From Planctomycetaceae bacterium (lineage in GTDB: Bacteria > Planctomycetota > UBA1135 > GCA-002686595), in contig WYBT01000030.1 in NCBI GenBank assembly GCA_011525785.1, positions 1 through 64,000 on the forward strand: a stretch of DNA of 64,000 nucleotides, in the 5' to 3' direction. Below are positions 1-8,805 of the stretch, in pieces. The position numbers and the translations under genes are program-made. The notes beneath the pieces were generated by a model. That model worked only from the letters and a program-made list of their open reading frames with translations. It did not search any database and was not told the DNA's origin. The stretch's first letter is position 1. Each line of letters opens with the position of its first letter.

Positions 1-844
1 GCTTGTCCTCGCGGCCCAGCACGCGCGCCAGGCCCCAGTCCATCACGTACACCTCGCCGAACTTGCCGACCATCACGTTGGCCGGCTTGAGGTCGCGGTG
101 CACGACGTTCTTCGAATGCGCGTAGGCAACGGCCTCGCACACGCGCAGCATCACGTTGAGCGCGCGGACTTGGTTCCAGTCCTTGTGTCCCGCGTGGACG
201 TGCTCGAAGACCGCTTTGAGGTCCTCGCCCTTCACGAGCTTCATCGTGAAGTACACACAGCCCGTGGCGTCGAGGCCCAGTTCGTGCACCGGCACGATGC
301 CGGGGTGATCGAGCTGGCCGGTGATCTGCGCCTCTTCGAGGAAGCGCCCGAGCGTCTTGGGATCGACGGCCGGCGTCTCACCGCTCGCCACGCCGCCCTT
401 GCCGAGCACGACCTTCATTGCGAGCGTGCGGCGCAGCTCTTCGTCCCACACGCGCAGGATCGCGCCCATGCCGCCCTCGGCGACCTTTCCGAGCAATCGA
501 TAGCGCTAGTCGCGTGGCCCGTCGCCTTGCAGGCGTTCGAACAACTCCCAGCGCGACGCGGACTCGGCGTCGAGGCCCGGACTCGACGCTACGGACTCGC
601 CGAAGCGCTCGTGCAGTTGCTGGAGCACTCCGCCGTCCGCGTGCACGGCGCGGCCCGCGAGATCGTCGGCGAATCGCCGCAGCGCCGCCATTTCGCGCAA
701 GTCGCGCTCGTGCTCGGGGTGCGCCAAGCAGAGCGCTTCGAAGTCGGGCTTCTCGCCGCGTTCGACCTGCTCACAGAACGCGAAGAAGAGCTTCTGCGCG
801 CGCGGGTCGAATTCGGACTCCGAGGGCAAGCTCGTGGTCGTCAT
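1..844 (-). pseudogene. Ser/Thr protein kinase, 3' end outside the window, interrupted by an in-frame TAG
   Basis: Reading leftwards from an ATG at 844, about 112 residues precede a TAG stop (506-508). The same frame then continues directly into a kinase domain with the start RYRLLGK, a glycine loop (EGGMGA), the beta-3 lysine (LAMKVV), the catalytic loop HRDLKPAN and DWG in place of DFG, a variant I associate with planctomycete kinases. The domain runs off the left edge of the window. The upstream part is an acidic, helical leader like the N-termini of multidomain bacterial Ser/Thr kinases. One base change would turn the stop into a sense codon, so this is either a recent nonsense mutation, a sequencing error or a recoded stop. 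No start codon lies between the stop and the glycine loop, so a shorter intact kinase is unlikely. The kinase assignment is firm; the pseudogene status is not. Confidence 0.7.
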
Positions 845-878
845 GGCCGCGCGCAAGAATAGCGCGGCGCCCAGACCA

Positions 879-1742
879 CTACGCCGCGTTGCGCTGCGCG
901 CGACGTGCGGCGAGCGCAGCGTCGATCTTGTCCTGCGGCGTGCGGCGCAGGTTCCAGGTCGCGCCGACCTTCGACATGGTCCACACGAACCACTTGGTGG
1001 GATCGAGCTGCCAGCCGCGCACGCCGTTGCGGTAGTCGTTCTGGAAGCGGTGGTGGAAGTTGTGGTAGCCCTCGCCGAGCGTCACGAGCGCGGTGATGAA
1101 ACTGTCGCGCGCGCTGGTGGTCGTGTCGTAGGGCTGCGAGCCGAGGTAGTGCGCCAGCGAATTGACCGCGAAGGTCGCGTGGTACTGCAGCACCAGGCGC
1201 AGGAAGCCCGCGATGAGCAGCGCGCCGATCGCGTCGCCCCACAGCGCGCCGATCGCCATCGGGATCACCGCTCCGAACAGGGTCGCGAGCAGCACGTAGT
1301 TGCGGTGCTGCCACATCACCAGCGGATCGGCCTCGAGGTCCTTCACGCGCGCGATGGGGCGCGCCTCCTTGTGCAGCACCCAGCCGATGTGCGCCCACCA
1401 GAACCCGCGTCGGATGTTGTAGGGGTCTTCCTCGCGGTCGACCTTGGAGTGGTGGATGCGATGGTCGCTCGACCACTTGAGGGCCGAGTTCTGCACCGAG
1501 GCCGCTCCGAACACCAGGTAGATCCAGCGCAGCCAAGCCGCCGCCTCATAGGTCGGGTGCGAGAACAGCCGGTGGTAGCCCCCGGTGATCCCCAGGCCGC
1601 ACAGGGCGAACCACACCAAGGCGAGGATCACCGTCGGCCACGAGAAATTGAAGATGCCCCAGGCCACGCCTGCAGCCGCCAGGAGGTGGGCGGTGGCCAA
1701 GAACGAGATGTTGGTCCAGTCGAGTTCGCGGCGTTGTTGCAT
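879..1742 (-). CDS. acyl-CoA desaturase (stearoyl-CoA 9-desaturase type)
   Basis: A 287-residue integral membrane fatty acid desaturase that would introduce a double bond into a saturated acyl-CoA or acyl-lipid using a diiron centre. The three histidine boxes of the family are all present: HRLFSH (residues 57-62), HRIHH (94-98) and HNFHH (227-231). Hydrophobic segments at about 13-55, 70-88 and 145-195 fit the usual four-helix topology. The length matches bacterial DesC/Ole1-like enzymes. I chose the ATG at 1742 over a GTG one codon upstream. A good promoter lies about 95 bp upstream, so the gene is probably transcribed alone. It may adjust membrane unsaturation, but the substrate and the electron donor cannot be read from the sequence. 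Confidence 0.9.
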   Translation of the reverse strand: MQQRRELDWTNISFLATAHLLAAAGVAWGIFNFSWPTVILALVWFALCGLGITGGYHRLFSHPTYEAAAWLRWIYLVFGAASVQNSALKWSSDHRIHHSKVDREEDPYNIRRGFWWAHIGWVLHKEARPIARVKDLEADPLVMWQHRNYVLLATLFGAVIPMAIGALWGDAIGALLIAGFLRLVLQYHATFAVNSLAHYLGSQPYDTTTSARDSFITALVTLGEGYHNFHHRFQNDYRNGVRGWQLDPTKWFVWTMSKVGATWNLRRTPQDKIDAALAARRAQRNAA

Positions 1743-1837
1743 CACAAGGCGCGCCCCGGAACGGGGCGAGCACGGGCTGGGGCACAGGAGTCGGGGAACG
1801 TTTGGCGCAGGCGAGCAGAGGTCTTGTAGCGAGCCGA

Positions 1838-1866
1838 ATGCTAGGCGCCGCGCGCGCCTGAAACAA
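1838..1866 (-). promoter_or_regulatory. sigma70-type promoter of the desaturase gene
   Basis: On the minus strand TTGTTT (1866-1861) is followed after exactly 17 bp by TAGCAT (1843-1838). This is the clearest -35/-10 pair in the window. The desaturase start codon is 95 bp downstream. Confidence 0.5.
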
Positions 1867-2030
1867 TCAAGTTGTCTACGTAGTCGCGTACGAAATTGCT
1901 AATCGGCTCGAAGGCCTCGAACGGGCATCGGCCGCGCCCTGCGCACGCCTCAAGTCGGCTGGACCGCGCGGCTCCACGGGTGAGACCGGGGCGCCGCCTC
2001 GCGCCCCGAGACGCGCGACGCGCGCTGGCC

Positions 2031-2498
2031 TCAGTGGTCGTCGCCCTCGTACTTCTCGTGGCCCGCGTCCTTGAGCGCCTTGAGCTCTTCGCGCGCGATC
2101 TTGTTGGCCTCGTCGTACTTGCCGGCCATCAGCGCTTTCTCGAGCTTGCAGGAGGTCGCCAGCACGTCGACCATCATCGTCCTATAGCCCGCGACGAACT
2201 CGGCGCGCTTGGCTTCCTCGATCTTCTCGGCCGTGGCCGGCGTCATGGTCTTGCAGGCCACCACCGAGGTCTGGAACTTCGCGATCCACTCCAACGCCTT
2301 GTCGCGGTTCTCCGCGCTCGCGCCGGTCTTGCCGAAGAAGCGCATGGCGGCGTTCATGTTCTCCATGTGTTCGTGGATCGGCGATTCCTCGCCCTCCAGC
2401 ACGACAGCGGCGGGGGCCGGGCGCCAGGCGAGCGCGCCAAAGGCGGCGCCGGCGACGAGGATCAAGGTGAGCGGCGTCAGGCGTGAGCGTTGCAGCAT
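2031..2498 (-). CDS. cytochrome b562-like secreted four-helix protein
   Basis: A 155-residue protein with an N-terminal hydrophobic signal (residues about 8-31, APA-A cleavage region), so probably periplasmic or membrane anchored. The remainder is helical and resembles soluble cytochrome b562. HMENMN (Met45) aligns with the axial methionine near the N-terminus of that family, and GHEKY (His147) aligns with the axial histidine of its C-terminal helix. No CxxCH is present, so haem would be non-covalent. Two cysteines (82 and 117) are not part of a known motif. It could instead be a haem-free relative such as a helical-bundle stress protein. The gene stands alone between the desaturase and the mutase and is divergent from the latter. 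Confidence 0.6.
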   Translation of the reverse strand: MLQRSRLTPLTLILVAGAAFGALAWRPAPAAVVLEGEESPIHEHMENMNAAMRFFGKTGASAENRDKALEWIAKFQTSVVACKTMTPATAEKIEEAKRAEFVAGYRTMMVDVLATSCKLEKALMAGKYDEANKIAREELKALKDAGHEKYEGDDH

Positions 2499-2610
2499 GG
2501 GTGTGCGCCGGAGTCGGCGTGACGAGAGTCGAGAAGAGGGATCAGGACCGGGGTCGGTGCTGAAGACGTCGGAGGATGGTAGCGCGCGAAGTTGGGCTTG
2601 AGAGCGCCGC

Positions 2611-2616
2611 TAGAAT
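2611..2616 (+). promoter_or_regulatory. candidate -10 element upstream of the methylmalonyl-CoA mutase gene
   Basis: TAGAAT followed by CGCG, 48 bp before the GTG start. It fits the TANNNT element seen before many genes here. No clear -35 box is visible. Confidence 0.35.
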
Positions 2617-2664
2617 CGCGGCGACCTCGCCCCCGTTTCACCTCCGGCCCGATCTCCATCCTTC

Positions 2665-4347
2665 GTGAGCGCACCCTCCACTCCCGCCAGCGACCGCAAC
2701 CGCGCCTCGCAGCCGCCCTCCTCCGATGCTGCGCGCCAACGCTGGCTCGACGAGACCTGGAAGCCCGCGGCGAGCAAGCAGCCCGAGCGCCGCACGCGCT
2801 TCGCCACGAGTTCGGGACTCGACACTGCGCCGCTCTACGGCGGTGCGACCGACGGCGGCTTCCCCGGCGAGTACCCGTACACGCGCGGCATCCGTCCGAC
2901 GATGTACCGCGGCCGGCTGTGGACCATGCGGCAGTACGCGGGCTTTTCGAGCGCGCGCGACACGAACGCGCGCTTCAAGCTGCTCTTGCAGAGCGGGCAG
3001 ACGGGGCTCTCGACGGCCTTCGATCTGCCGACGCAGATCGGCTACGACTCCGACCACGAGCTCGCCTCGCCCGAGATCGGACTGGTCGGCGTGCCGATCA
3101 ACTCGCTCTCCGACATGGAGTTGCTCTTCGACGGCCTTCCGCTGGGCGAAGTGTCGACCTCGATGACGATCAACGCGACGGCGTCGATCCTGCTGTGCAT
3201 GTACGTCGCGCTGTGCCGGCGCGCGAACGTGCCGCCGGAGAAGATCCGCGGGACCGTTCAGAACGACATCCTCAAGGAGTACGCCGCGCGCGGGAACTAC
3301 CGCTTCCCCGCCGGTCCGTCGATGCGCCTGGTGACGGACCTGATGAGCTTTGCGCGCACGCACGCGCCGAGCTGGAACACGATCTCGATCTCGGGCTACC
3401 ACATCCGCGAGGCGGGCTCGACCGCCGTTCAGGAGGTGGCCTTCACGCTCGCCAACGGCCGCGCCTACGTGCAGGCCGCGCTGGCCGCGGGGCTCGAGCT
3501 CGACGAGTTCGCGCCGCGCCTGTCGTTCTTCTTCAACGCGCACAACCACCTGTTCGAGGAAGTGGCCAAGTTCCGCGCGGCGCGCCGCATGTGGGCGCGG
3601 ATCATGCGCGAGGAGTTCGGCGCGCGCGATCCGGAGAGCTGGATGCTGCGCTTCCACACGCAGACCGCCGGTTCGATGCTCACCAGCCAGCAGCCCGACA
3701 ACAACGTCGTGCGCGTCACGCTGCAGGCGCTCTCGGCGGTGCTCGGCGGCACGCAGTCGCTGCACACCAACTCGCGCGATGAAGCGCTCTCGCTGCCCAG
3801 CGCGGAATCGGCGCGGCTGGCGCTGCGCACGCAGCAGATCCTGGCCCACGAGTCCGGCGTCGCCGATGTCATCGATCCGCTGGGCGGCTCGCCCTACATC
3901 GAGGCGCTCACCGACGAACTCGAGGCGCGCGCACTCGCGCTGATGGGGGAGATCGACGCGCGCGGCGGCGCCGTGGCGGCGATCGAGCAGGGCTTCATGC
4001 AGCGCGAGATCCACCGCTCCGCGATGTCGTGGCAACGCGAGGTCGAGTCGAAGGAGCGCGTGATCGTCGGTGTGAACCAATTCACCGCGCAGGAGCCGCC
4101 GGCGCGCATCTTCAAGCCCGACCCGAGCGCGCGCGAAGCCGTGCTCGCCGACCTCGAGCGCACGCGCGCTCAACGCGATTCGCTGCGCGTCGCCGCAGCG
4201 CTCGAGGGCGTCGAGCGCGCCGCCGCGAGCCGCGACAATCTGCTCGAAGCGATCCTGCCGGCGGTCGAGGCCTACGCCACGCTGGGCGAGATCTGCGCGC
4301 TGCTCGAGCGGCGCTTCGGCGTCTACCAGGCCCCCGACGTGCTCTGA
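2665..4347 (+). CDS. methylmalonyl-CoA mutase, large (substrate-binding) subunit
   Basis: A 560-residue protein that covers only the TIM-barrel catalytic half of methylmalonyl-CoA mutase, which interconverts methylmalonyl-CoA and succinyl-CoA. The family signature [10 protein letters not shown] followed by [10 protein letters not shown] (about residues 72-95) and [16 protein letters not shown] are clear. The C-terminal B12-binding domain with DxHxxG is missing, so it must pair with a separate small subunit that is not in this window, as in the two-subunit mutases of archaea and some bacteria. The start is a GTG. The biotin carboxylase/carrier genes at 16215-18259 could supply methylmalonyl-CoA from propionyl-CoA. 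Ethylmalonyl- or isobutyryl-CoA mutases are close relatives and cannot be excluded without modelling the active site. Confidence 0.88.
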   Translation: MSAPSTPASDRNRASQPPSSDAARQRWLDETWKPAASKQPERRTRFATSSGLDTAPLYGGATDGGFPGEYPYTRGIRPTMYRGRLWTMRQYAGFSSARDTNARFKLLLQSGQTGLSTAFDLPTQIGYDSDHELASPEIGLVGVPINSLSDMELLFDGLPLGEVSTSMTINATASILLCMYVALCRRANVPPEKIRGTVQNDILKEYAARGNYRFPAGPSMRLVTDLMSFARTHAPSWNTISISGYHIREAGSTAVQEVAFTLANGRAYVQAALAAGLELDEFAPRLSFFFNAHNHLFEEVAKFRAARRMWARIMREEFGARDPESWMLRFHTQTAGSMLTSQQPDNNVVRVTLQALSAVLGGTQSLHTNSRDEALSLPSAESARLALRTQQILAHESGVADVIDPLGGSPYIEALTDELEARALALMGEIDARGGAVAAIEQGFMQREIHRSAMSWQREVESKERVIVGVNQFTAQEPPARIFKPDPSAREAVLADLERTRAQRDSLRVAAALEGVERAAASRDNLLEAILPAVEAYATLGEICALLERRFGVYQAPDVL

Positions 4348-4352
4348 GCCAG

Positions 4353-4395
4353 TACCTCCTGAGTCCCTCGCGCTTCGCGGAGGTCGTGGGAGGTA
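4353..4395. terminator. inverted repeat between convergent genes, possible terminator
   Basis: TACCTCC (4353-4359) and GGAGGTA (4389-4395) pair across a 29-nt GC-rich loop. The repeat sits in the 81-bp gap between the convergent mutase and SbcC genes. There is no T-run, so termination is only a guess. Confidence 0.25.
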
Positions 4396-4428
4396 GCAGC
4401 GCCCCCACCAAGCGCTCAGCGCAGCCGA

Positions 4429-7068
4429 TCAGGCGCGCCCCAGCTCGATGAACTTCGCGCCGCCGATGCCGCGGTAGCGCTCGGGATTGCTGGTGAACAG
4501 GATCACCTGGCAGCGCTTGGCCGCGCTGGCGATCACTGCGGCGAGGCGCTCGAGGCGCTCGGGGTCGGTGTGGCCGAGCACGTCGTCGAGGAGCAGCGGC
4601 GCGCCGCCGTCTTCGACCACCAGTTGCGCGCAGGCGAGGCGCGAGAGCACGCCGAGCTGCTCCTTGGCGCCCGTGGAGAGCGAGTCGAAGGGCACGCTGA
4701 CCCCGTCGAGGGTGCGCGACTCGATCGCGAGCTCGTCGTCGAGCGCGATGCTCAGGCTGTCTCCGTAAACGATGCGACCGAGCGACTCGATGCGCCGCGC
4801 GAGCGGTTCGACGTAGTCGCGGCGCTCCGCCACGCGCTCGGCGGCGAGAGTGTCGTGGAGCAGCTTCGCGGCGTGTGCACGGCGTTCGGTGCGCTCGCGC
4901 TCGTCCGCCAGCTGTGCGAGCTTGCGCTCGAGCGTCTCGAGCCGTTCGCGCAGCCCTTCCTCGCCCTGGCTCTCGAGTCGGCCGTCGACGCGCGCCTTCT
5001 GCTCGCGATGCGCGGCGAGGCGCTGTTCGAGATCGGCGACGACGCGGTGCTTGTTCGTCGCCTGGAGTTCGAGCGAGGCCGGCGCCATCTGTTCGACCGC
5101 GGCTCGCGCTGCTTGTGCGAGTTCCTCCAGCGCGCGCAAACGCTCTTGCGCGACGCGTTCGAGCTCGTCGAGCCGCTCGTCGGGTTGCTCGCTGCGCGCC
5201 GTCGCCAGCGCTGCCTCCGCGCGCGTGCAAGCGGCGCGAGCCAGTTCGAGGCTCTGCGCCAGCGCGTGCTGCTCGGTCTCGAGCTTGACCGCGTGCGCGT
5301 CGGCCGCTCGCGCGGCGGCGAGCGCTTCGTCCAACTCGCGTTGAGCGCGTTCGGCGAGAGCCTCGGCCTCCGCGCGGAGCTGCTGCGCCTCGTGCGCGGA
5401 CTGCGGCAACGCTCCCGCATCCGCGCCGCGCGCCCCGTGCGCCGCAACGCGCGCGGCGAGCCGCTCGATCTTGGCCTCCATCTGCTCGGGGCTCAGGTCG
5501 TGCAGCAGGCCCGCGCAGGTCGCGTTCAAGGCCTCGATGCGCGCGCGCGCGTCGGCCTCCAGCGCCAGGCGCTGCTCGGCTTCGGCCAGATCGCGCACGC
5601 CCAGCGACGCGAGCTCGTCGCGCCACTTGCCCAGGCGTGTCGCGTGGGCGCGCGCCGCAGCCGCCGAGTCGGCGCCGGGCGCGAGTTCGAGCTCGAGTGT
5701 GTCGGCCAGCTCGACGCTCCGGCGCGCCTCGCCGGTGAGCTCGAGCGTCTCGTCGGGCGCGAGGGCCCGAGCCATTCCGTCGACGCTCAGGTCGAGCGCG
5801 CGCAGAGCACGCAGCCTCAGCTTCGGAGCCGCTGCTGCGGCGCTGGCGGCGGAGACTTCGAGTTCGGTGTGCTGCTTGCGCAGCGCCGCCACGCGTCGGG
5901 CGTCGAGCGGCGGATCGCCCAGGCGCGCGCGCTGGCGCACGAGCTCGACTTGCGCGGCCGCGAGCTTCTCGCGCCGCTCGCGCAGCACGCCCAGGTCGGC
6001 TCGATCGCGCACCGCGGTCTCGTCGGCTGCGCGGGCGCGGGCCAGTTCGCGCGCGGCGCTGGCCTCGTGCTGGCGCTGCTCGAACGCGCTTGCGGCTGCG
6101 CTCTGTCGCTCACGGGCTTGTTCGAGCGCCGGAGCGCGTTCGCGCGCGCGCGTCTCGTTCTCGGACAACCGCTGCCGCGCCTGCTCGGACTCCGTGGCCA
6201 GTCGACGCCGGTCGCTCGCGGCATCGCGCGCGAGCGCGAGCGCAGCTCGAGCGACCGCAACTTCTCTGTCGGCGCGCTCGGCGCGTTCGCGCGACTGCTC
6301 GAGCTCCAGGAGTCGCGCGTCGAGCGCCCGCTTGGCTGCACGCTCGCGCGTCAGCGCTTCTTCGTCCGCGCGCAGCGCCTCCGCCAGGCGCGCGGTCTCG
6401 GCCACGTCCGACTCCAGCGTCGTCAGCAGGCTCGCGAGCGGCGCGCGCTCGCGTTCGAGCGCTTCAGCCCGCTCGCGTGGCTCGCTGAGCTGCTTGCCCT
6501 CCTTGCCCGTGCGCGTGAAGTAGCTCTCGAACTCCTCGCGGGCGCGCTCGAACAGGCTCAGCTCGCGCGCACCACTCGACGCTCCGCCAGCAGCGCGGTC
6601 GAGCGCGCGCGAGACCCAGGTCTGGTCGGAGAGCGCCAGTCGCTCCTGCGCGTGGCCCTGCGCGACGCTCAGCGCTTTGAACAGCGGCATGTCGACGGTT
6701 TCGGCCAGCAGCGCGAGCACGCGCTCGTGCGCCTCGCGTCCGGTGAGCTGCTCGCGCCGCGGCTCGAGGACCGTCAGCTCGGTCGCGGGCCGCTTGAGCC
6801 AAGTCTTGCGGTACACGAAGCGGTACGGGCCGCTCTGCAGCTCGAGTTCGACCTGCGGGCCCACGTCGCGTCCGATCGGCCGCAGCTCGCGCACGGCGGC
6901 CTTGGTCGAGCTGTCCAGGTGCTCGAGCACGACCTCGAGCGCTTCGCTCACGCTGGACTTGCCGGTCTCGTTCGGTCCGACCACCACCGTCACGCCTTCG
7001 AGCGCGGGCTCGAGCACCAGCTCGGCCACGCCGCGGTAGTCGCGCAGCACGATGCGCAAGAGCTTCAT
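4429..7068 (-). CDS. SbcC/YhaN-like SMC-type ATPase
   Basis: An 879-residue protein of the Rad50/SbcC type, expected to act with the nuclease encoded immediately upstream in DNA end processing or repair. The Walker A motif GPNETGKSS is at residues 31-39. The ABC signature LSTGAKEQL (about 797) and Walker B LLLDDVL (about 825-831) are near the C-terminus. Everything between is a long Ala/Arg/Glu-rich coiled coil. The CxxC zinc hook of classical Rad50/SbcC is not visible; the coiled coil has only isolated cysteines. This and the shorter length make it closer to the YhaN/AAA_27 group. Its ATG overlaps the stop of the nuclease gene (ATGA at 7065-7068), indicating translational coupling. The very Arg/Glu-rich coil explains the many long false reading frames opposite it. 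Confidence 0.85.
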   Translation of the reverse strand: MKLLRIVLRDYRGVAELVLEPALEGVTVVVGPNETGKSSVSEALEVVLEHLDSSTKAAVRELRPIGRDVGPQVELELQSGPYRFVYRKTWLKRPATELTVLEPRREQLTGREAHERVLALLAETVDMPLFKALSVAQGHAQERLALSDQTWVSRALDRAAGGASSGARELSLFERAREEFESYFTRTGKEGKQLSEPRERAEALERERAPLASLLTTLESDVAETARLAEALRADEEALTRERAAKRALDARLLELEQSRERAERADREVAVARAALALARDAASDRRRLATESEQARQRLSENETRARERAPALEQARERQSAAASAFEQRQHEASAARELARARAADETAVRDRADLGVLRERREKLAAAQVELVRQRARLGDPPLDARRVAALRKQHTELEVSAASAAAAAPKLRLRALRALDLSVDGMARALAPDETLELTGEARRSVELADTLELELAPGADSAAAARAHATRLGKWRDELASLGVRDLAEAEQRLALEADARARIEALNATCAGLLHDLSPEQMEAKIERLAARVAAHGARGADAGALPQSAHEAQQLRAEAEALAERAQRELDEALAAARAADAHAVKLETEQHALAQSLELARAACTRAEAALATARSEQPDERLDELERVAQERLRALEELAQAARAAVEQMAPASLELQATNKHRVVADLEQRLAAHREQKARVDGRLESQGEEGLRERLETLERKLAQLADERERTERRAHAAKLLHDTLAAERVAERRDYVEPLARRIESLGRIVYGDSLSIALDDELAIESRTLDGVSVPFDSLSTGAKEQLGVLSRLACAQLVVEDGGAPLLLDDVLGHTDPERLERLAAVIASAAKRCQVILFTSNPERYRGIGGAKFIELGRA

Positions 7069-8198
7069 GCGTCGCGCCCCGCGAGACGGATCAGGAGCGC
7101 GAGCGCATCCCGCGCGGTCGACTGCTGCTCGCCCGGAGTCGCCGCCAGCTCGCGCAGTCGCGCCAGGGTGCGCGCGCCGAAGCCGGAGAGGCCCAGCTCT
7201 TCGAAGTCCGAGTCCTCGGGCGTCACCACGAGCTCGGTGCGCGAGGTCTGCGCGACCAGCGTCGCGAACAGGTCGCGTTGCGTGTCGAGCAGCTCCTCGA
7301 GCTCGGCCATCTGGCGCACGCTCAGCGCGCCGACGAGGTCGAGCTTGAGCGCCATGCGAGCGGCGTCGAGTTCGGCCTGGAGTCGGGCGCGCAGGTGCGC
7401 GAGGTCTGCGGCGCCGTCGAGGCGGAACGACTCGCGTGCGAAGCGCCAGCGGCCCACGCGCAGCGGCGTGGTCTGCGCGCGCTCGGCGTCGACCTCGACC
7501 AGGAGCGCCAGACCCGGCTCGTGCTCGTCGAAGTCGGTGGGTTCGGGCGCGCCGCTGTACCAGATGCGCCCGCTCTCGCCGACCTGCGTGCGCGAGTGGC
7601 GGTCGCCGAGCGCGATGTAGTGCGCCAGCCCCTGCGAGAGCGCGCGCTCCGCCGCCGCCAGCTCGATCAACGCGGGGTTGTCCTGGTCGGGTGAGAGCGC
7701 GTCGACGGCGCCGTGCGCGACCACGATGCGCGTCAGCCCGTCTGCGGGCGCGAGGCCGCGCAGCGCGCGCTGCACGAGGTCCTCGAGCGGCCGCTTGCTG
7801 CGCCAGGGAGCGCCGACGATTTCGACGCCAGCGCGCAGCGTGACGGGCTCGTTCGAGTCGAGCACGCGCACCTGCGAGGGCCGGCGCTTCTCGAAGGTCG
7901 GCTGGCGGTAGATCGAACCCGCGTCGAGCGGATCGTGATTGCCCGGCAGCAGGAACACCGGGCAGGGCATCTGCGCGAGGCCATTGAGCGCGTTGGAGAC
8001 CGTGCGGCGGTCGACCTGGTTGGTTTCGAACACGTCGCCGGCGACGACCACGAACTCTGCGGCGTGCTCGCGCGCGAGCTCCGCCAGGCGCACGATCACG
8101 TCGAAGCGCGCCTGCGTGAAGCGCTCCTGCGCGCCGTCACTGAGGTAGTGGCGCGTCATGCCGAGCTGCCAGTCGCTGGTGTGGAGGAAGCGGACCAT
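7065..8198 (-). CDS. SbcD/Mre11/YhaO-like DNA repair metallophosphoesterase
   Basis: A 377-residue calcineurin-like phosphoesterase, the nuclease partner of the ATPase gene that overlaps its 3' end. Motifs in order are SDWQLG (Asp9), GDVFE (Asp55), GNHD (87-89), AHG (His162) and GDRHS (His201). In motif I the usual second metal ligand (DxH) is a glutamine, Gln11. I believe this variant is typical of a subfamily that starts HTSDWQLGM, but it should be checked. The ATG at 8198 places the beta-strand FLHTSD at the very N-terminus as in other members; upstream sequence in the same frame is not conserved in character. The remaining C-terminal part (about 230-377) is a capping and partner-binding region. 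Confidence 0.85.
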   Translation of the reverse strand: MVRFLHTSDWQLGMTRHYLSDGAQERFTQARFDVIVRLAELAREHAAEFVVVAGDVFETNQVDRRTVSNALNGLAQMPCPVFLLPGNHDPLDAGSIYRQPTFEKRRPSQVRVLDSNEPVTLRAGVEIVGAPWRSKRPLEDLVQRALRGLAPADGLTRIVVAHGAVDALSPDQDNPALIELAAAERALSQGLAHYIALGDRHSRTQVGESGRIWYSGAPEPTDFDEHEPGLALLVEVDAERAQTTPLRVGRWRFARESFRLDGAADLAHLRARLQAELDAARMALKLDLVGALSVRQMAELEELLDTQRDLFATLVAQTSRTELVVTPEDSDFEELGLSGFGARTLARLRELAATPGEQQSTARDALALLIRLAGRDA

Positions 8199-8209
8199 GG
8201 CAGGCGGTT

Positions 8210-8599
8210 TTACTGCGGCGGCGTTCCGCGGAAGCTGTGCCCGAGCTCCTCGAGCGCGGCGCGCGCGGCGGCGAAGTGCGCGGCCTGCACCAGCAACCAG
8301 TCGGTGTCGTACGTCGAAACGACGAACACCGGCACGCGCGCGGCGGCCAGGGCTCCGCACAGCGACGCGAGCAGGCCGACCGTGGTCATCGGCACGACGC
8401 CGACGATGCCGAAGGCGATGCGCTCGCGCTCCTGCACGACGTCCGCGGGCACGTGCTGTTGCGCGCAGATCACGGAGAGCTCCTGCGCGGTGCGCGAAAC
8501 GGTGACGAAGGCGCCGCGCGCCCATGCGGGCGTCGCGCTCTCCGGCGCGAGCCGTGCGATCGCCAGACGTTCCGGCAGGACTTCGAATTCGAGGGCCAT
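8210..8599 (-). CDS. ACT-domain protein (COG3603-like)
   Basis: A 129-residue protein resembling the small two-ACT-domain proteins of COG3603. The N-terminal half contains TVSRTAQELSVIC, and the C-terminal half has GLLASLCGALAAARVPVFV followed by STYDTDWLLV, both typical of the ACT_7 type. Such proteins are thought to bind small ligands such as amino acids; none has a firm function that I can name. The ATG at 8599 is in the right place for the fold. It lies 11 bp upstream of the SbcD gene on the same strand, so the three minus-strand genes are likely one transcript, although no functional link is obvious. Confidence 0.75.
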   Translation of the reverse strand: MALEFEVLPERLAIARLAPESATPAWARGAFVTVSRTAQELSVICAQQHVPADVVQERERIAFGIVGVVPMTTVGLLASLCGALAAARVPVFVVSTYDTDWLLVQAAHFAAARAALEELGHSFRGTPPQ

Positions 8600-8780
8600 G
8601 CTCACGAGCTTACGCGGCTCCGCCGACCGCCCGAAGGGCCTCGACGGGCCGCTCGAGCGCCGCACTGCGCGTCTCGACGTGTGAAGTGAGTGGGATTGGC
8701 GCGTTCGCGCTCGAGTCCCGCGCGGCGGGCGCGCTGGGCGAGCGGCGGACGCGCGCCTGTCGCCGGCGTTGCGCGGGCAG

Positions 8781-8786
8781 TACTCT
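8781..8786 (+). promoter_or_regulatory. candidate -10 element upstream of the GT39 gene
   Basis: TACTCT followed by CCCGCG, 19 bp before the ATG at 8806. It belongs to the recurring TANNNT set. No -35 box is recognisable. Confidence 0.3.
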
Positions 8787-8805
8787 CCCGCGCCGCCACG
8801 AGCGC

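Noticed and set aside
4570..7620. A 1016-codon plus-strand frame opposite the SbcC-like gene
   Set aside because: Low-complexity Arg/Leu/Ala composition is the mirror of the coiled coil; no motif, and it ends inside the nuclease gene.
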